A DNA stretch of 64,000 bases from assembly GCF_000283655.1 (NCBI RefSeq), contig NC_016585.1, positions 881,501 through 945,500 of the forward strand. The letters run 5' to 3'. The notes below the pieces were generated by a model. It made no database searches and was not told where the DNA came from. It worked only from the letters and a program-made list of their open reading frames with translations. Of this stretch, positions 1 through 8,068 are shown one piece after another. This stretch comes from Azospirillum lipoferum 4B (lineage in GTDB: Bacteria; Pseudomonadota; Alphaproteobacteria; Azospirillales; Azospirillaceae). How positions within the stretch are numbered: position 1 is the stretch's first letter; each line of letters begins with the position of its first letter. The position numbers were made by a program, and so were the translations under genes.

Positions 1-1128
1 CTCGCCACCGCCGCCCGCGCGGTGGAGGAAGGCCATGTCGACATGGTCGCCATGACCCGCGCCCACATCGCCGATCCGCATCTGGTGCGCAAGCTGATGG
101 AAGGCCGGCTGGACGATGTGCGCCAGTGCGTCGGCGCCGGCTATTGCATCGACCGCATCTATGTCGGCGGCGACGCGCTGTGCATCCAGAACGCCGCGAC
201 GGGCCGCGAGCGCAGCATGCCGCATGTGATCCCGAAGGCGGAGCGCAAGCGCCGCGTCGTCGTGGTCGGCGGCGGCCCCGGCGGCCTGGAAGCCGCCCGC
301 GTCTGCGCCGAGCGCGGCCATTCGGTCGTGCTGCTGGAACGCAACGCCACCCCCGGCGGCCAGATCGGCATCGCCGCCAAGGCGACCTGGCGCGAGGCGA
401 TGAGCGGCATCACCCGCTGGCTGTCCCAGCAGGTCACCAAGCTGGGCGTCGATGTCCGCCTTGGGGTCGAGGCCGACCGCGCCGCGATCGAGGCCGAGAA
501 GCCCGACGTCGTGATCCTCGCCACCGGCGGCCGTCCCAACCGCGGCGACTTCAAGGGCGCCGATCTGGCGGTGTCGACCTGGGATGTCCTGACGGGGGCG
601 GTGGAACCGACCGGAACCGTGCTGATGTATGACGGCACGGGCCAGCATCACGGCGCGTCCTGCGCCGAGTTCATGGCCAAGCGCGGCGCGCTGGTGGAGA
701 TCGCCACCCCCGACCGCATGGTCGCGGAGGAGGTCGGCACCACCAACCAGCCGATCCACCTGCGCGAGCTTTACAAGCTGAACGTGGTGATGACCACCAA
801 CCACCAGCTCGTGGAAATCTACCAGGAGGGCAACCGCCGCGTCGCCGTCCTGCGCAATGAATACACCCACGAGGAGGAGGAGCGGCTGGTCGACCAGATC
901 GTGGTGGAATTGGGCACCCTGCCCAACGACGGCCTCTATTTCGATCTCAAGGACCGGTCGCTGAACCGCGGCGAAACCGATCTCGACAGCCTGATCGCCG
1001 GCCGGCCGCAACCGGTGCAGGCCAACGGTCATGGCGGCTACACGCTGCATCGCATCGGCGATGCGGTGGCCGGCCGCAACATCCACGCCGCGATCTACGA
1101 CGCCGCACGTCTCTGCAAGGACATCTGA
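1..1128 (+). CDS. dgcA: Dimethylglycine demethylase subunit DgcA, C-terminal part (5' truncated)
   Basis: The reading frame is open from base 1, so the gene starts outside the window and only the last 375 codons are present. The visible part has the end of an old-yellow-enzyme-type TIM barrel (VAMTRAHIADPHLVRKL), a cysteine-rich linker (Cys codons at 127, 145 and 181), an FAD-binding Rossmann motif (VVVVGGGPGGLEAA) and a second nucleotide-binding region. This is the trimethylamine-dehydrogenase/DCR-type architecture. DgcA works with DgcB to demethylate N,N-dimethylglycine to sarcosine, releasing formaldehyde and passing electrons to an ETF. The call rests on this architecture plus the directly following dgcB-etfA-etfB. 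An N-methylproline demethylase is a close alternative. Confidence 0.85.
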   Translation, partial: LATAARAVEEGHVDMVAMTRAHIADPHLVRKLMEGRLDDVRQCVGAGYCIDRIYVGGDALCIQNAATGRERSMPHVIPKAERKRRVVVVGGGPGGLEAARVCAERGHSVVLLERNATPGGQIGIAAKATWREAMSGITRWLSQQVTKLGVDVRLGVEADRAAIEAEKPDVVILATGGRPNRGDFKGADLAVSTWDVLTGAVEPTGTVLMYDGTGQHHGASCAEFMAKRGALVEIATPDRMVAEEVGTTNQPIHLRELYKLNVVMTTNHQLVEIYQEGNRRVAVLRNEYTHEEEERLVDQIVVELGTLPNDGLYFDLKDRSLNRGETDLDSLIAGRPQPVQANGHGGYTLHRIGDAVAGRNIHAAIYDAARLCKDI

Positions 1129-1165
1129 AACCTCTGCCCCCGCCAAGCGACAGGAGCCGTTCGAC

Positions 1166-3091
1166 GTGATCGCCACCGCTCTTTCAACCGTCGTCCTTGC
1201 CGTGCTCGTCATCGGCGCGGCATTGGCCGCCTGGCAGTCGCGTCGTTGGCTGGCCGGCCGGCCGGCCGCGGTCGGTGTGGTCGCCGGACTGCGCGCCCTG
1301 CCCGGCCGCTATCTGGTGGATGTCCATCATGTGGTGGGGCGGACGCCGTTCAACGCCCGCTTCCACGCTTTGGCCGCCGGCGGATTCCTCGCTGCGGTCC
1401 TGCTGCTGGTGGCGATGGCTGTCGGTGTCGCCGGCTGGTCCGTCGTCTGGCTGCTTCTGGCGGTCGTGCTGGCGGCGATGCTGGCGGGTTCCCTGATGGT
1501 CTGGCATCGCCGCCGGGTCGTCCGCCCGCGTGAGCTGTCGCAGGGCCGCTTCGCCCGCCTCCCCGTCTCGCTTCTGGGATTTTCCGGCTCCCTGCTGGCG
1601 GTGTCCCTCGATCAGGCGCTGGGCGGCGTCATGCCGGAGGCCCTGGCCCTGGTCCTCGTCGCGATTGCCGGGCTGGCGATGGCCGATCTGGTGTGGGGCG
1701 TGTGGAAGGGGCCGCTGAAGCACGCGGTGCATGGGGCGCTGCATCTGGCCTTTCACCCGCGTCCGGCCCGCTTCCACGATGGCAAGGGCCGCGACACCGG
1801 GCTGAAGCCGCTGCCGCTCGCTCCGCAAGAGGATGCAGGCACCGTCGAGCCGGGCGCGCTGGGTGTGGAACGCCCCGTCGATTTCGCATGGAACCGTCTG
1901 CTCGGCTTCGATGCCTGCGTCCAGTGCGGGCGTTGCGAGACCGCCTGCCCGGCCTATGCCGCTGGCCTGCCGCTGAACCCGAAGAAGCTGGTGCAGGATC
2001 TGGTCATCGCCATGGACGGGCAGGCCAGCGACGCCGCCTATGCCGGCAATCCCCATCCCGGCCGCGGCGTCGGCAAGGCCCATGGCGGGGCGGCGCTGCC
2101 GCTGATCGGGCCGGATGCGATGATCCATCCCGACACGCTGTGGTCCTGCACCACCTGCCGCGCCTGCGTGCAGGAATGCCCGATGATGATCGAGCATGTG
2201 GACGCCGTCGTCGATCTCCGCCGCTTCCAGACGCTGGAGCTGGGCGCCACGCCCGGCAAGGCCGCCGGCATGCTGGAGGAGCTGCGCGCCACCGACAATC
2301 CCGGCGGCCGCGCCCTGGCCCGGCGTTGGGACTGGGCGGCCGACCTGTCGCTGCCCCGGCTGGCGGCCGGCGGGTCCTGCGACACGCTGCTGTGGGTCGG
2401 CGACGGCGCCTTCGACCTTCGGGTCCAGCGCTCTCTGCGGGCACTGGTGGTGGTGCTGCGCCGCGCCGGTGTGGACTTCGCCGTTCTCGGCGACGAGGAG
2501 CTGGATTGCGGCGACGTCGCCCGCCGGCTGGGCGACGAGGCGACCTTCCAGTCGCTGGCGACCCGCAACGTGGCGACCTTGAACGCCCGCCGCTTCAGCC
2601 GCATCGTCACCGCCGATCCGCACGCGCTGCACACGCTGCGCAACGAATATCCGGCCTTCGGCGGCAATTGGACCGTGGTCCACCACACCGCCCTGCTGCT
2701 GGAGCTGATCGCCGGCGGCGCGCTGACGGTGACCAAGCCGGTCGGGCGCAGCGTCACCTTCCACGACCCCTGCTATCTCGGCCGCTACAACGGCGAGATC
2801 GAGGCGCCGCGCGCCCTGCTGGACGCCATCGGGGTGCAGCGCCGGGAGATGCTGCGGTCCGGCCTGCGGTCGAGCTGCTGCGGTGGCGGCGGTGGCGCCC
2901 CGCTGACCGACGTGTCGGGCGAACGCCGCATTCCCGACGTCCGCATGGAGCATGTCCGCGAGACCGGCGCCTCGATGGTCGCCGTCGCCTGCCCCAACTG
3001 CGCCCTGATGCTGGAGGGCGTCGTCGGTCCCCGGCCGGACGTGGCGGAAATCGCCGAACTGGTGCTCGCCGCGACGGAGACCGCCCGATGA
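1166..3091 (+). CDS. dgcB: Dimethylglycine demethylase subunit DgcB, membrane-anchored iron-sulfur protein
   Basis: 641 aa. I chose GTG 1166 because CAGGAGC lies 8 bases upstream; longer in-frame starts would overlap dgcA. The N-terminal ~180 residues hold about four hydrophobic segments. Two [4Fe-4S] motifs follow: CVQCGRCETACP (Cys251, 254, 257, 261) and CTTCRACVQECP (Cys328, 331, 334, 338). Two CCG-type motifs as in heterodisulfide reductase subunits come next (HDPCYLGRYNG and SSCCGGGGG, with a late CPNC). In Pseudomonas DgcB is the electron-transfer partner of DgcA. The membrane segments suggest it delivers electrons near the quinone pool. The stop codon overlaps the etfA start as ATGA, indicating translational coupling. 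Confidence 0.88.
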   Translation: MIATALSTVVLAVLVIGAALAAWQSRRWLAGRPAAVGVVAGLRALPGRYLVDVHHVVGRTPFNARFHALAAGGFLAAVLLLVAMAVGVAGWSVVWLLLAVVLAAMLAGSLMVWHRRRVVRPRELSQGRFARLPVSLLGFSGSLLAVSLDQALGGVMPEALALVLVAIAGLAMADLVWGVWKGPLKHAVHGALHLAFHPRPARFHDGKGRDTGLKPLPLAPQEDAGTVEPGALGVERPVDFAWNRLLGFDACVQCGRCETACPAYAAGLPLNPKKLVQDLVIAMDGQASDAAYAGNPHPGRGVGKAHGGAALPLIGPDAMIHPDTLWSCTTCRACVQECPMMIEHVDAVVDLRRFQTLELGATPGKAAGMLEELRATDNPGGRALARRWDWAADLSLPRLAAGGSCDTLLWVGDGAFDLRVQRSLRALVVVLRRAGVDFAVLGDEELDCGDVARRLGDEATFQSLATRNVATLNARRFSRIVTADPHALHTLRNEYPAFGGNWTVVHHTALLLELIAGGALTVTKPVGRSVTFHDPCYLGRYNGEIEAPRALLDAIGVQRREMLRSGLRSSCCGGGGGAPLTDVSGERRIPDVRMEHVRETGASMVAVACPNCALMLEGVVGPRPDVAEIAELVLAATETAR

Positions 3092-4335
3092 GCCAACACA
3101 CCACCATGCGCCGCCGTGTCGATCCCCGTGCCGAGCGCGCGTCCCGCACGATCCTGACCGGACAACGCCCGCGCGTGCTGCGCCAGCCGGTCGCCGCCGC
3201 GACGAACGAACGCCGCCGCGATCCTCGCGCCATCCGCGACGTGGCCCTGGTCCAGCGCCAGCCGCGCCCACGCTACGACTGGGCTCGCGACGCGGCCTCG
3301 GCCGGAACCGTTGCTGCGGTCGGCCACGCCATCGCCGCCGCACCGGCGATCCCGCTGCAGGTGATCGCCGAGCCGGCCTATCTGGTCCTTGCCATGCTCG
3401 ACCGTCCCGGCGGCGAGGTGAGCGAGCATGACCGGCAGGTGATCGCCGCCGCCCGTCTGCTGGCCGACGGCGCAATTGGTGGTGGTGGCGGCGGTGCGGT
3501 GGTGACCGTCTCCACCGGTTCGGGGGAGGTCCTGGCCGAAGCCGGGTCCGACCGCCATGTCGCCCTGCCCGACGGCTGGGCCGACGATTACGTGCCGGAA
3601 AGGCGCGCCGCCGCCGCTTCGGCGCTGATGGAGGCGCTGTCTCCCCGCCACATCCTGTTCCCGGACACCCCGGACGGCGGCGACGTCGCGCGGCGGATCG
3701 CGGCGGCGACGGGGGAGCGGCTGTTCGCCGGTGTGCAGAGCCTCGGTCCCGACCGGGCGACGCGCCAGTCGGCCGGCGGCTCGCTGGAGACCGGGCGCCG
3801 CCCCACCCGGCTGATGACGATCGCGGTGGACGCCTTCGCCCCCCTCGACGGCGTGCGGCACGAGGCCAGGCCGCTCCACCTCGCCGCTCCGCTCACGGCC
3901 GGGGAAGAGGTCCTGCCCCGCCTGGGCGGCGCCCGGCGGCTGGCCGTCGATCCCGACGCCCTGTCGCTGTCGGAAACCGACTTCATCCTCAGCGCCGGCA
4001 ACGGCGTGACCGACTGGCAGAGCTTCGCCGAGCTGGGCGAGGCGCTGGGCGCCACCCGCGCCGGCAGCCGTGTGGTGTGCGACGCCGGCCATCTGCCGCG
4101 CGAAAGGCAGGTCGGCGCCTCCGGCACGGTGGTCAGCGCGCGCTGCTATCTCGCCTTCGGCATCGCCGGTGCGCCGCAGCATCTTCAGGGCATCACCGGC
4201 GTCCGCAACGTGATCGCCGTCAACACCGACCTTCATGCCGAGATGATCAAGCGCGCCGACCTGTCCATCGTCGCCGATGCGCAGGAGATCATGCCCGCCC
4301 TGATCCGGCTCATCCGGGAGCGCCGCCATGGCTGA
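3088..4335 (+). CDS. etfA: Electron transfer flavoprotein alpha subunit, dgc-associated type
   Basis: 415 aa from the ATG that overlaps the dgcB stop. The C-terminal half is the conserved ETF-alpha FAD-binding domain: ILSAGNGVTDW, a RQVGASG motif, YLAFGIAGAPQHLQGI, and an NTD...IKRADLSIVAD block. The N-terminal ~70 residues are an arginine-rich extension (RRRVDPRAER, RRDPRAIRD) absent from housekeeping EtfA proteins of about 310-320 aa. Similar extensions occur in ETF-alpha proteins linked to dgcAB. It should accept electrons from DgcA/DgcB and pass them towards ETF-quinone oxidoreductase. The next gene starts 8 bases before its end. Confidence 0.9.
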   Translation: MSQHTTMRRRVDPRAERASRTILTGQRPRVLRQPVAAATNERRRDPRAIRDVALVQRQPRPRYDWARDAASAGTVAAVGHAIAAAPAIPLQVIAEPAYLVLAMLDRPGGEVSEHDRQVIAAARLLADGAIGGGGGGAVVTVSTGSGEVLAEAGSDRHVALPDGWADDYVPERRAAAASALMEALSPRHILFPDTPDGGDVARRIAAATGERLFAGVQSLGPDRATRQSAGGSLETGRRPTRLMTIAVDAFAPLDGVRHEARPLHLAAPLTAGEEVLPRLGGARRLAVDPDALSLSETDFILSAGNGVTDWQSFAELGEALGATRAGSRVVCDAGHLPRERQVGASGTVVSARCYLAFGIAGAPQHLQGITGVRNVIAVNTDLHAEMIKRADLSIVADAQEIMPALIRLIRERRHG

Positions 4336-5125
4336 TTTCTCCACGATGGGCGTCGCCGTCCTGCTGTCCATCGGCCGCCATCCGGTTTCCGGCCGTGCCC
4401 GACGCGCCGCCACCGATGCCCAGGCGCTGGAGATGGCGCTGGCTCTGCGCCCGCGCCGGCTGACGGCAATCCATGCCGGCCCGGCCGCCGACGGCGAGGC
4501 TCTGCGCGCCTATCTCGGCATGGGTCTGGAGCGGTTGACCGTGCTGGTCCTGCCGGAGGGAAGCGACCCGGTCGAACCGCTGATCGCCCATCTGCGCCGG
4601 CTCGACCCGTCGCTGATCCTGACCGGACGGCAGGCGGAGGACGGCGAGGGCAGCGGCATGCTGCCATACCTGATCGCCCGTGGCCTCGATGCCGCCGTCG
4701 TTCCCGATGTGGTGCGGATCGGCCCCGCCGATGCGCAGGCCTCCATGCCGGGCGCCGCCGATCTCGTTCAGGCGCTGCCGCGCGGACAGCGGCGGGCATT
4801 GACCGCCACCGGCCGCCTCGTAGCGACCATCCATCCTTCCGCCCCGCCCGCCCGCGCCTCGGCCTATGGCCCGGCCCGGCGGGGCATCATCGAGCCGATG
4901 GCGGTCCAGGCAACCGCCGACCTCTTCCTGTCGGACTGCGAACATCGGCCATGGCGCCCGAAGCCCAAGCTGATGCGTGTCAAACGCGGCGGATCGGCCC
5001 TCGACCGGCTGAAGGCGGCGACCGAGAGCAAGAGCGGAAAGGGCCAACTGCTGGTCAACCCGACAGCCGAAGCGGGAGCGCTGGCCATTTACGACAGCCT
5101 AGTCGAACAGGGAATGCTTCCATGA
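4328..5125 (+). CDS. etfB: Electron transfer flavoprotein beta subunit, dgc-associated type
   Basis: 265 aa. The start overlaps the last 8 bases of etfA. The protein has the ETF-beta/adenine-nucleotide alpha-hydrolase fold: DAQALEMALAL near the start, LDPSLILTGRQAEDGEGSGM (the beta-subunit nucleotide-binding signature position) and a C-terminal tail with KPKLMRVKRGG. It pairs with the alpha subunit to carry electrons away from dimethylglycine demethylation. It is divergent from housekeeping EtfB, as expected for a dedicated copy. The stop overlaps the start of a small ORF as ATGA. Confidence 0.88.
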   Translation: MADFSTMGVAVLLSIGRHPVSGRARRAATDAQALEMALALRPRRLTAIHAGPAADGEALRAYLGMGLERLTVLVLPEGSDPVEPLIAHLRRLDPSLILTGRQAEDGEGSGMLPYLIARGLDAAVVPDVVRIGPADAQASMPGAADLVQALPRGQRRALTATGRLVATIHPSAPPARASAYGPARRGIIEPMAVQATADLFLSDCEHRPWRPKPKLMRVKRGGSALDRLKAATESKSGKGQLLVNPTAEAGALAIYDSLVEQGMLP

Positions 5126-5193
5126 ATATGCACAACGATTCTCTCAGTCCCACGGGCCACGCTGTCGCGCAATCAGGGGGGACCTGTCGATGA
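5122..5193 (+). CDS. Possible 23-codon coupling/leader ORF between etfB and proV
   Basis: ATG 5122 overlaps the etfB stop (ATGA) and the TGA at 5191-5193 overlaps the proV start ATG 5190 (ATGA). A plausible ribosome site, CAGGGA, lies 8 bases upstream. The 23-residue product begins MNMHNDSLSP and ends in GGTCR. It resembles no family I know. The double ATGA linkage suggests ribosomes could pass from etfB to proV by translational coupling. Chance remains possible in a 64-base gap. Confidence 0.4.
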   Translation: MNMHNDSLSPTGHAVAQSGGTCR

Positions 5194-6473
5194 ACACGAT
5201 GATGCGAAGCGCGGTTTCGGTCGGCGCACCGGCCAACCTGGGCTTTCCCCGCGGAGCCGCCAGGACGAGCATCGGCGAGGACGCGGCCGTCCGCCTCGAG
5301 GTGCGGAACGTCTACAAGGTGTTCTCCCCCGATCCGAAACCCGCGCTGACGATGCTGCGCCAGGGCGCCAGCAAGGCCGAGGTTCTGGAGAAGCTGAACG
5401 TCAATGTCGGTGTCCTGGATGCCAGCTTCCAGGTCCGCGCCGGCGAGATCTTCGTCATCATGGGGCTGTCGGGGTCCGGCAAGTCCACCATGATCCGTCT
5501 GCTGAACCGGCTGATCGAACCCAGCAGCGGCGAGATCCTGCTCGACGGCAAGGACCTGGTCAGCATGTCCAAGGCCGAGCTGATCCAGGCCCGCCGCCGC
5601 AACATGGGCATGGTCTTCCAGTCCTTCGCCCTGATGCCCCATCTGAGCGCGCTGGACAACGCCGCCTTCGGCCTGGAGATCTCCGGCGCGTCCAAGGCGG
5701 AACGCCACAAGGCCGCGCAGCAGGCGCTGGAGCAGGTGGGCCTGGGCACCTACTCCCACCGCTACCCGCGCGAGATGTCCGGCGGCATGCAGCAGCGCGT
5801 CGGGCTGGCCCGCGCGCTGGCCAACGACCCGACCATCCTGCTGATGGACGAGGCCTTCTCCGCCCTCGACCCGCTGATCCGCACCGAGATGCAGGACGAG
5901 TTGCTGCGCCTGCAGCGCGAGCACCAGCGCACCATCGTCTTCATCTCCCACGACCTGGACGAGGCGATGCGCATCGGCGACCGCATCGCCATCATGGAGG
6001 GCGGGCGCATCGTGCAGGTCGGCACGCCCTACGAGATCCTCAGCCGCCCGGCCGACGATTATGTCCGCTCCTTCTTCCGCAACGTCGATGCCTCCAAGGT
6101 GCTGCGCGCCGGCGACGTGGCGCGCTACGAAGCGACCAACACCGTCATCCGCATGCCCGGCGAACTTGCCCCGGCCCTGCAGCAGCTGCGCGAGAACCAC
6201 CACAATTTCGGTTATGTCCGCACCCAGGACGGCCGCTTCGAAGGTGTCGTTTCGCAGGCGACGCTGGACCGCGAGCTGAGGGGGCCGCAGCCGCGCTTCG
6301 TCAACGCCTTCCTGCCGGACGTCCGCACCGTCAATGCCGCGACGCCCATCCACGCCCTGCTCGCTCTCGTCGCCGACACCGAATGGCCGGTGCCCGTCGT
6401 CGATGACGACGGCAACTTCCTCGGCGCCATCTCGCGCGCCCTCATGCTCCACACCCTGGTCCGGGGGGATTGA
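5190..6473 (+). CDS. proV: Glycine betaine/proline ABC transporter ATPase (ProV-type, CBS-like C-terminus)
   Basis: 427 aa. GGGGGGA lies 7 bases before ATG 5190. The ATPase has Walker A GLSGSGKST at about residues 92-100, the signature SGGMQQRVGLARAL, Walker B ILLMDEAFSALDP and the H-loop FISHDLDEAM. The ~40 residues before Walker A (FSPDPKPALTMLRQGASKAEVL) are typical of ProV/OpuAA. The last ~110 residues form a CBS-type regulatory region used in osmo-regulated betaine importers. ProV energises uptake of quaternary amines. Its position after dgc-etf suggests uptake of betaine or dimethylglycine as carbon source rather than only osmoprotection. Confidence 0.92.
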   Translation: MNTMMRSAVSVGAPANLGFPRGAARTSIGEDAAVRLEVRNVYKVFSPDPKPALTMLRQGASKAEVLEKLNVNVGVLDASFQVRAGEIFVIMGLSGSGKSTMIRLLNRLIEPSSGEILLDGKDLVSMSKAELIQARRRNMGMVFQSFALMPHLSALDNAAFGLEISGASKAERHKAAQQALEQVGLGTYSHRYPREMSGGMQQRVGLARALANDPTILLMDEAFSALDPLIRTEMQDELLRLQREHQRTIVFISHDLDEAMRIGDRIAIMEGGRIVQVGTPYEILSRPADDYVRSFFRNVDASKVLRAGDVARYEATNTVIRMPGELAPALQQLRENHHNFGYVRTQDGRFEGVVSQATLDRELRGPQPRFVNAFLPDVRTVNAATPIHALLALVADTEWPVPVVDDDGNFLGAISRALMLHTLVRGD

Positions 6474-6476
6474 CCG

Positions 6477-7361
6477 ATGGAATTCGAAATCAGAATCGGC
6501 AAATGGGTCGAGGAACTGGTCGGCTTCATGCTCGACCATTTCCAGTCGACGTTCGACGCGATCTCGACGGTGGTGAACGGCTTCGGCGGCGCCATCGACT
6601 TCGTGCTGGTCGGGGCGCCGGCCTGGCTGCTGATCGGGCTGATCGTCGCGACGTCGCTTTGGCGCGTCGGCGCCGGCTTCGCCGTGTTCACGACCGCGGC
6701 CCTGCTGCTGATCTCCGGCATGGGTCTGTGGACGGAGACCGCCTCCACGCTGGGCCTGGTCCTGACCTCCACCCTGCTCTGCCTGCTGATCGGCGTGCCG
6801 CTGGGCATCTGGATGGCGCGCAACCGCGTGGTCGAGAGCATCGTCCGCACCACTCTGGACTTCATGCAGACGATGCCGGCCTTCGTCTACCTGATCCCGG
6901 CCGTGATGTTCTTCGGTCTGGGCCGGGTGCCGGGCATCCTCGCCACCGTGATCTTCGCCATGCCGCCGGCCGTGCGCCTGACCGCGCTCGGTATCCAGCA
7001 GGTGCCGGGCGAGATCGTCGAGGCCGGCAAGGCCTTCGGTTGCCATGACCGCCAGCTTCTGTTCAAGGTGCAGCTGCCGAACGCCCTGCCGTCGATCATG
7101 GCCGGGGTGAACCAGACCATGATGATGGCGCTGTCGATGATCGTCATCGCCTCCATGATCGGTGCCGGCGGCCTGGGCAACGTCGTGCTGCAGGGCATCC
7201 AGCGCCTGGACATCGCGCTCGGCTTCGAAAGCGGGCTCAGCGTCGTGCTGCTGGCGATCATCCTCGACCGCATCACCCAGAGCTTCGGCAGGACCGCCGT
7301 CGCTCCGCGCCCGGCACGCTTCGCGTTCCTGCGGCGGTTTCTGCCGGTGCCGGCGCGGTGA
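6477..7361 (+). CDS. proW: Glycine betaine/proline ABC transporter permease (ProW-type)
   Basis: 294 aa, starting 3 bases after proV ends. It is a hydrophobic inner-membrane protein with the binding-protein-dependent permease fold. The EAA-type loop region is EIVEAGKAFGCHDRQLLFKVQLPNALPSIMAGVNQTMMMALSMIVIASMIGAGGLG in part (7018-7176). A run of transmembrane segments precedes it, with RTTLDFMQTMPAFVYLIP conserved in ProW/OpuAB. It forms the membrane channel with ProV. No gene for the periplasmic binding protein (ProX) follows in this window, so the binding protein must be encoded elsewhere or shared. Confidence 0.92.
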   Translation: MEFEIRIGKWVEELVGFMLDHFQSTFDAISTVVNGFGGAIDFVLVGAPAWLLIGLIVATSLWRVGAGFAVFTTAALLLISGMGLWTETASTLGLVLTSTLLCLLIGVPLGIWMARNRVVESIVRTTLDFMQTMPAFVYLIPAVMFFGLGRVPGILATVIFAMPPAVRLTALGIQQVPGEIVEAGKAFGCHDRQLLFKVQLPNALPSIMAGVNQTMMMALSMIVIASMIGAGGLGNVVLQGIQRLDIALGFESGLSVVLLAIILDRITQSFGRTAVAPRPARFAFLRRFLPVPAR

Positions 7362-8065
7362 GCGCGGGGGCTCTCCCGGAAGGGGGCTTCGCCGCCGCTC
7401 TTCCGGCGCGGCCCGTTCCATCCCACGGGCGGCCGCCGCATGGCGAAACGCAACTGGGCAACATACGGGTGGAGCGGCTGACCGCCGCCGCCCTGGCCGA
7501 CCGGCTGGAGGAACTGGCGGTCCTGCGGTTGGCGGTGCTGGGCGAGTTCCCGTTTCTCTATTCCGGGTCGGCCGCCTACGAGCAACGCTATCTCTCCGAT
7601 CTCGGCAGCCTGTCGGGCGGCCTCATCCTGGCCGCCTTCGAGCGCGACCGGATGATCGCCGCCGCCACCGGCGCACCGCTCGACCGGGAACTGGACGCGT
7701 TGCGCGATCCCTTCACCCATGCCGGCCGCGACCCCCGCTCGATCTTCTATTTCGGCGAGGTGGTGGTCCTGCCTTCCCATCGTGGTCAGGGGGTGGGAAC
7801 CGCCCTGCTGGAAATCGGCGAGTCCCATATTCGCCAGGGCAACCGCTTCACCTCCGCCGCCTTCGGCGAGATCGTGCGATCCACCGACCACCCCCGCCGC
7901 CCGAAGACCTACCGGACGCCCGATTCCGCATGGCGGCGGCTGGGCTACCGGCTAGAGCCGGATATCGGCGGCACCCTGTCCTGGTGCGATGCCGGCGACA
8001 GGGAGGAGACCGCAAAGCCCCTTCGCTTCTGGGCAAAGCCCCTCGCCACCAGCATCGGAGCATGA
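7358..8065 (+). CDS. GNAT-family N-acetyltransferase
   Basis: 235 aa from GTG 7358, which overlaps the proW stop (GTGA). The acetyl-CoA binding motif is visible as VVVLPSHRGQGVGTALLEIG in the middle of the protein, preceded by FYFGEVV. A substrate-side segment (FGEIVRSTDHPRRPKTYRT) and a C-terminal GYRLEPDIGGTLSW follow. GNAT proteins transfer an acetyl group from acetyl-CoA to an amine; the acceptor here cannot be told. Tight coupling to the betaine transporter suggests co-expression with it. It is a single-domain protein, unlike the two longer tandem-GNAT proteins further right. Confidence 0.8.
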   Translation: MSAGALPEGGFAAALPARPVPSHGRPPHGETQLGNIRVERLTAAALADRLEELAVLRLAVLGEFPFLYSGSAAYEQRYLSDLGSLSGGLILAAFERDRMIAAATGAPLDRELDALRDPFTHAGRDPRSIFYFGEVVVLPSHRGQGVGTALLEIGESHIRQGNRFTSAAFGEIVRSTDHPRRPKTYRTPDSAWRRLGYRLEPDIGGTLSWCDAGDREETAKPLRFWAKPLATSIGA

Positions 8066-8068
8066 CGC

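Noticed and set aside
1184..3475. Leftward open frame of about 760 codons opposite dgcB and etfA
   Set aside because: No domain pattern; antisense to two well-supported genes with iron-sulfur and ETF motifs.
5055..7421. Long leftward open frame opposite proV and proW
   Set aside because: Its translation is histidine/glutamine/arginine-rich without any known domain, and the forward strand encodes complete transporter proteins. It is a high-GC antisense artefact.
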